From the NCBI RefSeq assembly GCF_030913635.1, contig NZ_CP133188.1, forward strand, positions 3,534,001 to 3,598,000: 64,000 nucleotides of DNA. The letters are read 5' to 3'. The translations under genes and the position numbers were made by a program. Below the pieces are notes generated by a model. That model was given only the letters and a program-made list of their open reading frames with translations, made no database searches and had not been told where the DNA came from. This document shows positions 8,193-16,851 of the stretch, piece by piece; within the stretch, counting starts at the first letter, position 1; each line of letters starts with the position of its first letter. This DNA is from Sedimentibacter sp. MB35-C1 (GTDB taxonomy: Bacteria > Bacillota > Clostridia > Tissierellales > Sedimentibacteraceae).

Positions 8193-9218
8193 ATGTTGAC
8201 ATTTGAAAGCGATTATACCGAAGGCGCTCATGAAAAAGTATTGCAAAGACTCTTTGAAACAAATATGGAAAAGCTATCCGGTTACGGTAATGATAAATAC
8301 TGCACTGAAGCAAAAGAAAAGATCAAAACACTTTGCCAATGTCCTAGTGCGGATATTTATTTCCTAGTTGGAGGTACACAAACCAATCAGACAGTAATTG
8401 ATGCCGTCCTTCAACAGTATGAGGGAGTAATTGCAGCTACATCCGGTCACATAAGCGTTCATGAAGCCGGCGCAATTGAATTTACCGGTCATAAGGTCCT
8501 TGAAATTCCTCACGTGCACGGCAAGTTACAAGCAGACACTCTTCTTAATTACATCAAAACTTTTTACGCAGACGAAAATCATGAACACATGGTTTTCCCA
8601 GGCATGGTTTACATTTCACACCCTACGGAATACGGAACTCTTTACAGTTTGAAAGAGCTTCAATCTATTTCTCAAATATGCAGTAAATATGATTTACCAT
8701 TATATTTGGACGGAGCACGCTTAGGGTATGGACTAATGAGCAAAAACACAGATGTTACATTACCTGACATCGCTAAACTCTGTGATGCTTTTTATATTGG
8801 CGGTACAAAGGTTGGAGCCTTGTGTGGTGAAGCTGTGATGTTCACTCATAACAATACACCAAAACATTTTATGACAATTGTAAAACAGCATGGTGCTCTG
8901 CTGGCAAAAGGACGTTTGCTTGGAATACAGTTTTATACACTGTTTACTGATGACCTGTATTTTAAAATCAGCCGCCACGCAATTGAAATGGCTGAGATAC
9001 TAAAAAATGCTTTTGAAGAAAAAGGGTATACCTTTTATCTAAACTCACCTACAAATCAAATCTTCATTGTTTTGGAAAATTCCAAAATGAAAGAGCTGCA
9101 AGAACAAATTTCCTTTAGTTTTTGGGAAAAGGCAGACGAAAACCATACAGTTGTGCGTTTTGCCACAAGCTGGGCAACAAAAAAAGAAGATGTTGACGCT
9201 CTTGTTTCTTTGCTCTAA
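8193..9218 (+). CDS. Threonine aldolase family PLP enzyme
   Basis: A 341-residue fold-type I PLP enzyme of the beta-eliminating lyase/threonine aldolase family, which splits L-threonine or L-allo-threonine to glycine and acetaldehyde. Visible features are GGTQTNQ (61-67), SGHISVHEAGAIEFTGHKV (85-103), YLDGARLGYG (Asp173 for the PLP nitrogen) and GGTKVGA (Lys206, the Schiff base). The start at 8193 is fixed by AAGGAGG at 8176-8182; a longer frame opens at a TTG that overlaps this ribosome binding site. The closest relatives are the low-specificity aldolases of Firmicutes. Confidence 0.85.
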   Translation: MLTFESDYTEGAHEKVLQRLFETNMEKLSGYGNDKYCTEAKEKIKTLCQCPSADIYFLVGGTQTNQTVIDAVLQQYEGVIAATSGHISVHEAGAIEFTGHKVLEIPHVHGKLQADTLLNYIKTFYADENHEHMVFPGMVYISHPTEYGTLYSLKELQSISQICSKYDLPLYLDGARLGYGLMSKNTDVTLPDIAKLCDAFYIGGTKVGALCGEAVMFTHNNTPKHFMTIVKQHGALLAKGRLLGIQFYTLFTDDLYFKISRHAIEMAEILKNAFEEKGYTFYLNSPTNQIFIVLENSKMKELQEQISFSFWEKADENHTVVRFATSWATKKEDVDALVSLL

Positions 9219-9296
9219 ATATAAGTAGAATAAACAACAGCGACATTATGTTTGGATAGGCGGCTAAAGTCAGCCTAACCATATTGATGTTTCATG

Positions 9297-10328
9297 CTAT
9301 AAAATCCTTTTTAGCAAAGGTGTCCTGCCTATTAAGAAGCTTGTTGCCAAACTTCCCATAAACACTGTTATTGCCACAAAAATTACTGATAAAGCAGGGT
9401 TGTAGTTAAGTGTATTAATCCCTGCTTTTAATATAAACATGTTGAAAAAATCATGAACAAGGTAGATTCTAAAAGAACAGTCAGATAATATGTATATAAA
9501 TTTTGAAGTGTTTTGATTAAATTTTATTTTTGAGACTTCATATTTAAAAAAAGTAAATACCGCAATGCTTACAACCATTACGTTAGGGGCAAAATAGCTG
9601 TAAAATGTACTGTCCGCCTTGCCCGTCCGCAATGAAATGATATTGGTGAATACATATGTACAAACAAGTCCTAAAATTCCTAATATATAAATAATATTCC
9701 TTATGCTTTTATTAAATGTATACTTACTCAAGTAATATCCGCCTACATAATATCCAACATAGCCATATGTGAAAAACAAATCGAATTTATTTATAAATAT
9801 ATCTAAGCCGGTTAAATTGAATATCTTTATTGTTATGGGCAGGACAGATGTAAAAATCACCGAAAGTAAAAGAAAATACTCGGCTGCTTTTTTATCCACC
9901 GCAATCTTCCTCAAAAATGGCGTAATAACATACAACCCTACAATCATATATAGATACCATAAATGGTAATGCCCGAACATGAAACTTTTTATAAATGCCT
10001 GCCTGTTAAAAGTATCATAGTTTGATATATTTGCATACGCAGCATACAGCAGAGACCATGAGATAAAAGCAATTACAATTCTTAATATATATTTTGAATA
10101 AATATCTTTATAGCTAATATTTTTAGCAGGATTCAATAAAAACATCCCGCTTATCATTACAAATATAGGAACTCCAAATCTTACCAGACTGTCATAAAAA
10201 TTAAATACATTCCATTCATATGTACCTAATGCGGCATTACCCCAGTTACCAGCTGCAACATGGAGCAGCACTACGGAAAATGTAGCAGTTATTCTCAATA
10301 AATCAACATATATTATACGATTATTCAT
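9297..10328 (-). CDS. Acyltransferase 3 family membrane protein
   Basis: A 343-residue integral membrane protein with about ten transmembrane segments. The N-terminus YVDLLRITATFSVVLLHVAA carries the family's RxxA...H pattern, with a catalytic-type histidine in LLH. Such proteins O-acetylate or acylate surface polysaccharides, peptidoglycan or lipids. It is a stand-alone gene with a downstream convergent neighbour and an upstream terminator hairpin. The acceptor cannot be predicted. Confidence 0.8.
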   Translation of the reverse strand: MNNRIIYVDLLRITATFSVVLLHVAAGNWGNAALGTYEWNVFNFYDSLVRFGVPIFVMISGMFLLNPAKNISYKDIYSKYILRIVIAFISWSLLYAAYANISNYDTFNRQAFIKSFMFGHYHLWYLYMIVGLYVITPFLRKIAVDKKAAEYFLLLSVIFTSVLPITIKIFNLTGLDIFINKFDLFFTYGYVGYYVGGYYLSKYTFNKSIRNIIYILGILGLVCTYVFTNIISLRTGKADSTFYSYFAPNVMVVSIAVFTFFKYEVSKIKFNQNTSKFIYILSDCSFRIYLVHDFFNMFILKAGINTLNYNPALSVIFVAITVFMGSLATSFLIGRTPLLKRIL

Positions 10329-10387
10329 TTGTTGCCCTCTTTAGTTAATATACTAATTATAACAAATTTCTAAAATTTTACAATATA

Positions 10388-10448
10388 AAATAGCCGCTGC
10401 CGGCAATCATTAACTAAATGTGCTCAGCACAACGGCTATTTCTTTTTT
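10388..10448. terminator. Hairpin terminator between two minus-strand genes
   Basis: AAATAGCCG (10388-10396) pairs with CGGCTATTT (10433-10441). T-runs flank the stem on both strands (TCTTTTTTT on plus, TTTTATATT on minus). It probably ends the dipeptide epimerase operon. Confidence 0.6.
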
Positions 10449-10485
10449 TATTAAATTAGTAGGGACTTTTTATATTTAGATTTGA

Positions 10486-11577
10486 TTAATCCAGGTATCT
10501 GATTCCATTTATTTTTTTAATTCCCAGACCAGGTTCGGTATTCAATGTAATTTTAGATTCATTGAATACTGCTCCGCCTTCTACAGGATCTTCGCTGCAA
10601 AGAACAGGTCCATCCAAATCTATTTTAGTTATGATGCTTTTTGCAGCCGCCAAATGAACTGCCGCATTTACACTTACCTTTGCTTCCAGCATGCATCCAA
10701 TCATGCATTCAACTCCATATATTTCGGCAATCGAACAAATTTTTAAGGCGTTATGCAAGCCTCCTGTTTTCATCAATTTTATATTAATGAAGTCCGCAGC
10801 TCTCTTTTGAAGAATTGTCAGAGCATCTTCCGGTGAAAATACTGATTCATCGGCAAGCAGCGGAATTGATACATTGTCTGTTACATACTTCAGTCCATCA
10901 ATGTCGTGAGCAATAACAGGCTGCTCAACAAATTCTATATCCAGACCTTCATCCTCCATTTTTCTCAGAGCTTTAACGGCTTCCTTCGGCTTCCATCCCT
11001 GGTTTGCATCTATCCTGAGCTTCACATCATAGCCGACTGCTTTTCTGATGGCTTTCATTCTCTCTATATCTCTGGCTGCATCCTTACCAACCTTTATTTT
11101 TAAGGTTTTAAAGCCCCTGTTTATGGCGTCTATGCTGTCTTTAGCCATTTCTTCAGGATCATTAACGCTGATTGTTATATCTGTAATTATTTCTTTCCTG
11201 TATCCTCCTAACAGCTTGTAAAGAGGAGCGTTGTACAGTTGTCCGTACAAATCATACAATGCTATATCTACAGCAGCTTTTGCACTGGAATTTTTTATTA
11301 CGCATTTGTCAAGTTTGAGCATAATATCTTCAAAATTTTCAATATCCATGCCTATGATATTTTTAATTATATGTTCTTTTAATGCTCCTACTATCGCTCC
11401 TTTTGTATCTCCTGTTATAACACCTGTAGGAGGTGCTTCACCGTAGCCTATATTTCCTGTATCAGTATGGATTTCAACAATTATGTCCTCCACACTTTTT
11501 ACTGTCCTTAAAGCCGTCTTAAACGGGGTCTTAAGAGGCACTGAAATTTCGCCAATTCTTATATCTGTAATTTTCAT
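10486..11577 (-). CDS. Enolase-superfamily dipeptide epimerase (L-Ala-D/L-Glu type)
   Basis: A 363-residue muconate-lactonizing-type enzyme. Catalytic and metal residues are recognisable: LKIKVG (KxK base), DANQGW (first Asp ligand), EQP (Glu ligand), DES (Asp ligand) and the KLMKTGG lysine on the opposite face. The arrangement fits L-Ala-D/L-Glu epimerases, which convert the murein dipeptide L-Ala-D-Glu to L-Ala-L-Glu for degradation. The neighbouring PepV dipeptidase supports a dipeptide-using role, with hydrolysis as the next step. It begins 75 bases after the dipeptidase gene. Confidence 0.8.
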   Translation of the reverse strand: MKITDIRIGEISVPLKTPFKTALRTVKSVEDIIVEIHTDTGNIGYGEAPPTGVITGDTKGAIVGALKEHIIKNIIGMDIENFEDIMLKLDKCVIKNSSAKAAVDIALYDLYGQLYNAPLYKLLGGYRKEIITDITISVNDPEEMAKDSIDAINRGFKTLKIKVGKDAARDIERMKAIRKAVGYDVKLRIDANQGWKPKEAVKALRKMEDEGLDIEFVEQPVIAHDIDGLKYVTDNVSIPLLADESVFSPEDALTILQKRAADFINIKLMKTGGLHNALKICSIAEIYGVECMIGCMLEAKVSVNAAVHLAAAKSIITKIDLDGPVLCSEDPVEGGAVFNESKITLNTEPGLGIKKINGIRYLD

Positions 11578-11652
11578 TTTCGCCCTCCATTTTGAATTAA
11601 TATTTTGCGCAATTGAAATTTCCTATATTTAACAGCATTCTGAATTGCACTG

Positions 11653-13026
11653 CTAGTTCGCAAGCTCTTTAATAGCTTCCGCCATTACATTAATGTTTTT
11701 CATCAGCGAGTCAATTTCTATATATTCATCGGGCTTGTGTTCAACCATTGGCTCCCCTTTTAAAACAGGGCCAAACGCAACTATATTTTCCATAGCCTTT
11801 GCATAGGTGCCTCCTCCTATGGAAATCAATTCTGCTTTTTCACCGAATTGTTCCTCATAAACCTTTTGGAGTTTTTTGATGAATTCAGTTTCTGGTGACA
11901 CATATAGGCTTTTTTTATGTCTTAAATAAACTTCTTCCAATCTTCCCAGACTGATTTTTTCTTTAAAAGTATCTATGAATTCTTCAAATGTCTTTTTAAC
12001 AGGATATCTGATATTTATTTCAAGGCTTATTTCATCTTTATTTCCAATCATTGTTCCCAAGTTAAATATGAGTTTTCCCGATATATCATCCTCTAAATAA
12101 ACCCCTAATTTTTCTCCGTTTAAATCTGTTCCTATGTATTTGTTGAAATAATCAATAAATTCTTTTAAATCTCCTGTGAAATCAAGTTCTCCCAAGAACA
12201 TCATCAGATGTGTTATCGCGTTTTTCCCATTTTCAGGAGTGCTACCATGAGCAGATATACCATAGCTTTTTACAATTATTAAATCTTCTTTTTCTTCAAT
12301 TTTTATTTCTTCAAATTTTTCTGAAATTTCTTTTATTTGCTCTTTTTTATTTACAGGGACCATAATTACAGCTTCTGCATAATCGGGAACTACATTTGCA
12401 GCAATACCGCCTTTAATAGATTTTAAAATAAAATCACCGTCTTGATTTAATTTTCGTGTATATTTGCCGGTAACAATACCTTTCTCTCCGTTAATTATGG
12501 GATAATCGGCATCAGGGGTAAATCCTGCAACAGGAATTTCTCCACCATTGTCAACATAGTACTTTACACATTTACTCCCTGTTTCCTCATTTAGCCCAAA
12601 GAAAATTCTGACCCTTCTTTTTAAAGAAATGTTTAAATCTTTGATAGCCTTTAATGCATATAATGCTCCTATTGTAGGCCCTTTATCGTCAATAGTTCCT
12701 CTTCCGTAAATTTTTCCGTCGTGTATTTCAGCTGCATAAGGAGGATATGTCCATCCGTCTCCTTCAGGCACAACATCTAAATGACCAAGAACAGCAATCA
12801 TTTCATCACCTGAACCATACTCGGCATAACCTATCATGTTATCTACATTAACTGTTTTAAATCCTAAATTTTCTGAAAGTTGCAAACAATATTCCAGCGC
12901 TTTGTGTGCACCTTCACCAAATGGCATGCCTTTCTTAGATTCCTCTTCAACACTTTTAATTTTGACACATCCCTGAACGCTCTTAATAATTTCGTCCTTC
13001 ATACTCAATATTTTTTCATTTAACAA
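11653..13026 (-). CDS. pepV: M20 family dipeptidase, PepV-like
   Basis: A 457-residue M20 metallopeptidase. Zinc-binding and catalytic residues are in VLGHLDVVPEG (His82, Asp84), GRGTIDDKGP (bridging Asp113 or 114) and GLNEETGS (catalytic Glu147 and ligand Glu148), with a C-terminal HKPDEYIEI histidine. A lid domain interrupts the catalytic domain, as in PepV. It would hydrolyse dipeptides in the cytoplasm, fitting the epimerase encoded downstream and the transporter gene upstream. Confidence 0.85.
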   Translation of the reverse strand: MLNEKILSMKDEIIKSVQGCVKIKSVEEESKKGMPFGEGAHKALEYCLQLSENLGFKTVNVDNMIGYAEYGSGDEMIAVLGHLDVVPEGDGWTYPPYAAEIHDGKIYGRGTIDDKGPTIGALYALKAIKDLNISLKRRVRIFFGLNEETGSKCVKYYVDNGGEIPVAGFTPDADYPIINGEKGIVTGKYTRKLNQDGDFILKSIKGGIAANVVPDYAEAVIMVPVNKKEQIKEISEKFEEIKIEEKEDLIIVKSYGISAHGSTPENGKNAITHLMMFLGELDFTGDLKEFIDYFNKYIGTDLNGEKLGVYLEDDISGKLIFNLGTMIGNKDEISLEINIRYPVKKTFEEFIDTFKEKISLGRLEEVYLRHKKSLYVSPETEFIKKLQKVYEEQFGEKAELISIGGGTYAKAMENIVAFGPVLKGEPMVEHKPDEYIEIDSLMKNINVMAEAIKELAN

Positions 13027-13163
13027 TTTATCATCACTCCTAGTCTTAATTTTTACAATTAATAGTAATGTATAAAAAATTATATAATATTACATAACCT
13101 TTTGTTGTAAACATACCTCTATGTAACTTTTCACCAAATTTTCTTTATTTACCTTGAAAATTT

Positions 13164-13204
13164 AAGAGTCTGTAAAAGAGAAGTTTCTCTGTTACCAGAC
13201 TCTT
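13164..13204. terminator. Long hairpin, probable terminator of the DUF819 gene
   Basis: AAGAGTCTG (13164-13172) pairs with CAGACTCTT (13196-13204), and an inner GTAA..AGAGAA / TTCTCT..GTTAC arm extends the stem. It lies between the DUF819 and PepV genes. The flanking T-run is modest. Confidence 0.5.
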
Positions 13205-13312
13205 TGTGACGCCTATATATCTCAACGCACAAAAGTTTTTTATTATACACATATTCAAAATCATTGTACAATTTATAGCGCAAGATATCAAGTAGGATGA
13301 CCTAATAAGCAA

Positions 13313-14488
13313 CTAAGTAAGAAATTTCATAATATAGCCGGTTATCATACCCAGGTAGGTGCCGAACACAGTTCCGAACAGAGCCATTAAAACCCCTACA
13401 GGAACCAAAGATCCACTGTAAGTACCTGCCAAAATCGGTGCTGAAGCTACACCGCCAATGTTGGCCAAAGAAGAAACGCCGCATGTAAACAGATCCATTT
13501 TCAAAAGCTTGGCAAGAATCACGAACAGCACGCAGTGAATTGCAAGTATCATAAATCCAGCCAAAATCCACATAGGAGCATCATTTAACTCCATAAAGTT
13601 TGCACGGGATGCCAGCAAAGCAACTACCGAATAAAGAAATACATTTGAAAGTTCCGCTGTACCGGCAATTTTACCGAAAGGAGTCAACGCACATATCAAT
13701 CCCAATGCAGTGATAAATAGAACACACCACGTAGCTTTATCTAGAAAGCTCATGCTTTCGTTGAGCAATGCTCCTATATTCTGCCCAATTGCAGATACCA
13801 AAAGAGAAGAACCAATCAGAACCATTAAACTGACAAAGGTTATTTCCCTCTTCTGTTCTTTCATTTCTGCTCCCAGATGTGTGCTAACTTCATCTAGGCG
13901 AGATGTATCAGCTTTGGTCCACTTATTGAACATGGGTGCAAAGCGAGTTGCCCACAACAGAAACATAACCCAGATAGAATAGTCAATAGAATCAACAACC
14001 AGTGCATATGCATAGTCCACTTCACCTACATTAAAAATTTCCTGCAGGGTTGCCATATTGCCTGACCCTCCTATCCAACTGCCGCATAGAGCACCCATTG
14101 CTTTCCATGCATCAGAACCCAAAGCACCTTTCATGACAATAAAAGTAACGATGAATCCGATCATGATAGTTAAGCTTCCGGTAAAAAATCCTATAATCAT
14201 TTTAGGGCCCAATTTGATCATTTTCCGGATATCGCAGCGCAGCAGCATCAGAAAAATCATCGCATACAGAATGTTATTCTTAAGTGCGCTGTAAGCCGGC
14301 TTAGTTTCAGCCAAATCCCAGAAGTTAATAGTACAAAGAATCATGCCGATTAGGTAAACAAGAACTATAGGCGGTAAAAGACCAAAGAATTTTTGCACAT
14401 ACTTGTTTTTGATGTACTTCTGTGCTGCCAGCAGGCTTCCGCAAAGCGCACACAGAACCGCAAAATAAGTAAAACCATTTGTAATCAT
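13313..14488 (-). CDS. DUF819 family membrane protein
   Basis: A 391-residue polytopic protein with about ten membrane segments. The region GALCGSWIGGSGNMATLQEI is the characteristic DUF819 (YjcL-like) signature, and the C-terminal SSLANIGGVASAPILAG repeats the same kind of discontinuous helix. These features suggest an elevator-type transporter. Its place just upstream of a dipeptidase and dipeptide epimerase suggests import of a peptide or amino acid, which is an inference. AGGAGG precedes the ATG. Confidence 0.75.
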   Translation of the reverse strand: MITNGFTYFAVLCALCGSLLAAQKYIKNKYVQKFFGLLPPIVLVYLIGMILCTINFWDLAETKPAYSALKNNILYAMIFLMLLRCDIRKMIKLGPKMIIGFFTGSLTIMIGFIVTFIVMKGALGSDAWKAMGALCGSWIGGSGNMATLQEIFNVGEVDYAYALVVDSIDYSIWVMFLLWATRFAPMFNKWTKADTSRLDEVSTHLGAEMKEQKREITFVSLMVLIGSSLLVSAIGQNIGALLNESMSFLDKATWCVLFITALGLICALTPFGKIAGTAELSNVFLYSVVALLASRANFMELNDAPMWILAGFMILAIHCVLFVILAKLLKMDLFTCGVSSLANIGGVASAPILAGTYSGSLVPVGVLMALFGTVFGTYLGMITGYIMKFLT

Positions 14489-14555
14489 AAAAACCTCCTA
14501 GAAATTTATATTCCCGTTTATTTTTTGTTCCACAAAGCCGGGATCTCAGCAGAAC

Positions 14556-14615
14556 ATCTATAAAAAAACAAAACCCAGCAAAAGACCGTCAAATTTCCGG
14601 TCTCAGGCTGGGTTT
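14556..14615 (-). terminator. Strong two-armed terminator or leader attenuator
   Basis: On the minus strand AAACCCAGC (pairing 14607-14615 with 14571-14579) encloses AGACCG/CGGTCT (14598-14603 with 14583-14588) and is followed by TTTTGTTTTTTT. It sits after the DUF3870 gene and about 70 bases upstream of the DUF819 start. It may simply end the former or attenuate the latter. No T-box or known aptamer signature was seen. Confidence 0.7.
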
Positions 14616-14660
14616 CATTTATTCCGATATAGTTGTTACCACATCATATAAATAAAGCAG

Positions 14661-14981
14661 CTACATATAAAATTTGCTTTTAACTCCTTGATATTTCTTT
14701 ATGGCATCCTTGTAAGATACAATTACGGCTTTTTGAGAAGTACCGTGATAACGTCTTCTTATTTCCTGTTCTAAATGACAATAGTCGCCGATATTTCTAC
14801 CTATAAATATTTTCTTGATGAAATCTTCTGTTATATTAATTGTATGAGTACATCCCACATCAACTATTTTATCTGTATCTACATCAACTTCAAATGCTAT
14901 ATAAAACGAATTGTAAATTGTTGTAATGGCATTATCCATATTTGTTCTGGATTCTCCAATTATATAGACGGTTTCTTTCAT
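14661..14981 (-). CDS. DUF3870 domain protein
   Basis: A 106-residue small cytoplasmic protein. The pattern 'YIIGESRT..NAITTIYNSFYIAFEVD', DKIVDVGCTHTINIT, FIGRNIGD and YHGTSQKAVIVSYKDA fits DUF3870, a family of unknown function. It lies upstream of a strong terminator and the DUF819/PepV/epimerase genes, so it may be functionally linked to them but is not clearly in the same transcript. Confidence 0.6.
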   Translation of the reverse strand: MKETVYIIGESRTNMDNAITTIYNSFYIAFEVDVDTDKIVDVGCTHTINITEDFIKKIFIGRNIGDYCHLEQEIRRRYHGTSQKAVIVSYKDAIKKYQGVKSKFYM

Positions 14982-15143
14982 TAAATCACCACGACTTTAT
15001 ATGAAATCATTTTCTTATGACATTATATATTATCTTAAAAAAAATTTCAATTATTAATTTAGTAAATTCAACAGAGTTCATCTATGTTTTTTTATATCTC
15101 CGTCTGCCCCGTTTATATTATAATATTGCTCATTAACATTAAT

Positions 15144-15503
15144 CTATTGTATTTCTATTCTTGCGTTTTCCATCCATTTATCTAATGCAATTTTATTAAT
15201 AATAAAATTACTTCCAACTTTTACATATGGAAAGTCTATACCTTTTGCGTTAATAACTTTTAATAAATCATTGGTATCTAATCCTAAATATTCGGCCGCA
15301 GTATTGATGTCCATAATATCATTGTTACTCTTATTATAGTAAGCTGCATCATTTACGCTCTCAAGCTTTTGTGAAATATCATGCATACCGTTACTAACAT
15401 AAATTCCATTGAGCTCCATACCCTTATATATTATAAAAGAACTTATAATAATAGATATGGACAAACAAATAACTGCAATCAAAAACGTTTTTTCTTTTAG
15501 CAT
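15144..15503 (-). CDS. Membrane-anchored excisionase-like HTH protein
   Basis: A 119-residue protein. Residues about 5-30 form a single membrane segment (FLIAVICLSISIIISSFIIY). Residues about 63-119 match the winged HTH_17/excisionase fold: DINTAAEYLGLDTNDLLKVI, then YVKVGSNFIINKIALDKWM. Excisionase-like domains normally bind DNA in the cytoplasm, so a membrane tether is unusual. It might instead be a protein-interaction module or a membrane-bound regulator. Function unknown. Confidence 0.6.
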   Translation of the reverse strand: MLKEKTFLIAVICLSISIIISSFIIYKGMELNGIYVSNGMHDISQKLESVNDAAYYNKSNNDIMDINTAAEYLGLDTNDLLKVINAKGIDFPYVKVGSNFIINKIALDKWMENARIEIQ

Positions 15504-15568
15504 TACATCCTCCTACATTATAATATTTAACTTATAGTGTAAAAATACTTATTATAATAAATATGTTC

Positions 15569-15976
15569 CTAAATATTTTTGAAATCGATAATGTCTGCTG
15601 CTCTCTCATATAATGCCAATAATATGCAACCTACTCCGTAGCATATAATGTCTTTCCAGTCAAATACTGAACCCATTGCCACTCTACAAAACGCATTTCC
15701 ATTCAGTCCCAAAATATTAACTATTCCAATATATTGCAGAAATTCAACAAACACTGCAAATAAAAATATCCAAAGGGGCAGCAATTTAAATTTCTTTGAG
15801 AAAACCATCCGTATTGCACAATAAATTACACCAACAACCAATATATCCCCTACGTAGGGTCTAATAAATTCATCATGAACATATAACGCAATATAAATTT
15901 CTGTTAACACAAGCAATATAAATGCCACAGCATATTTTATTCTATTCCCAGCTTTGTTTTTTCTATAAGTATCCAC
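15569..15976 (-). CDS. DUF2809 family membrane protein
   Basis: A 135-residue protein with four predicted membrane segments. The motif FIRPYVGDILVVGVIYCAIR, the FVEFLQYI segment and VFDWKDIICYGVGC are typical of DUF2809, a family of unknown function often linked to envelope genes. Monocistronic on visible spacing. Confidence 0.75.
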   Translation of the reverse strand: MDTYRKNKAGNRIKYAVAFILLVLTEIYIALYVHDEFIRPYVGDILVVGVIYCAIRMVFSKKFKLLPLWIFLFAVFVEFLQYIGIVNILGLNGNAFCRVAMGSVFDWKDIICYGVGCILLALYERAADIIDFKNI

Positions 15977-16166
15977 AGTATTTCCTCTTCTCTAGCTCAT
16001 TTTCGGCCTACCTATTTATTCAAAAATTTTACTTTCTTCTTTAAGACGCTTGATCAGTGATGAATATTTTGCCGTGTAAACAGCGAATAAAACACCAAGA
16101 CTTAAACGTAATAAATATCAATATATTTTTGTTTCATAAGTTCCACCTATATCGAAAAATATTATG

Positions 16167-16850
16167 CTAAATTTTAAATCTGTATCCTGATCCCCATACG
16201 GTTTCAATACACTGGCATCCTTCAGGGTTCGTGTTAATTTTTTCTCTTATTCTTGCTATATGTACGGTTACTGTTGTTGTATCTGACAAAGCATCATATC
16301 CCCAAACCTTTTCAAACAGCTCTTCTTTGCTAAAAACTCTATTTGGATTTTCAGCTAAAAATAAAAGCAGATCAAATTCCTTCTGGGGTAAAAAAACTTC
16401 AGTGTCTTCCATAAAAACTCTTCGGTCCTCTTTATCAATATATAACGCTCCTATTCTTATGAGTTTTTTCTTTGAATTGTTGTTAAACCTTTCATATGTT
16501 TTCAGATGGCTGTTTACTCTTGCAACCAATTCACCCATGCTAAAAGGCTTAGTTATGTAATCATCAGCACCTAAGTTCAATCCTTTAATTTTATATATTT
16601 CATCGGACTTTGCAGACACAATAAGTACCGGTATTTGTTTTGAATCGTATATCTCTTTTAATATATCAAATCCACCTTTTTGAGGAAGCATCAAGTCCAA
16701 AATAACCAAATCAAATCTATCATTTTTCATATACTCAAGACCGGTGTCACCATCGAAAACACAAATAACCTCATAGCCACTCATTTCCAAATAATCCTTT
16801 TGCAGCTCTGATATGCTTTTATCATCTTCAATAATTAATATCCTTTTCAT
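16167..16850 (-). CDS. OmpR-family response regulator
   Basis: A 227-residue response regulator. The receiver domain shows ILIIEDD (acidic pocket), LVILDLMLP (phosphorylated Asp) and PVLIVSAKS..KPFS (switch Ser/Thr and Lys). The C-terminal winged helix ends with 'TTVTVHIARIREKI' and WGSGYRFKI. The start at 16850 directly follows the kinase stop, with GAGAGGAAATAG as ribosome binding site. It forms a pair with the kinase and probably controls the upstream ABC and exported-protein genes, perhaps through the palindrome at 21004-21017. Confidence 0.9.
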   Translation of the reverse strand: MKRILIIEDDKSISELQKDYLEMSGYEVICVFDGDTGLEYMKNDRFDLVILDLMLPQKGGFDILKEIYDSKQIPVLIVSAKSDEIYKIKGLNLGADDYITKPFSMGELVARVNSHLKTYERFNNNSKKKLIRIGALYIDKEDRRVFMEDTEVFLPQKEFDLLLFLAENPNRVFSKEELFEKVWGYDALSDTTTVTVHIARIREKINTNPEGCQCIETVWGSGYRFKI

Positions 16851-16851
16851 G

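Noticed and set aside
13302-13571. 89-aa minus ORF inside the DUF819 gene
   Set aside because: It is an alternative frame of the DUF819 3' end without its own ribosome binding site.
14556-14640. Possible T-box leader before the DUF819 gene
   Set aside because: No T-box consensus (AGGGUGGNACCGCG-like) or specifier loop was found; only a strong terminator.
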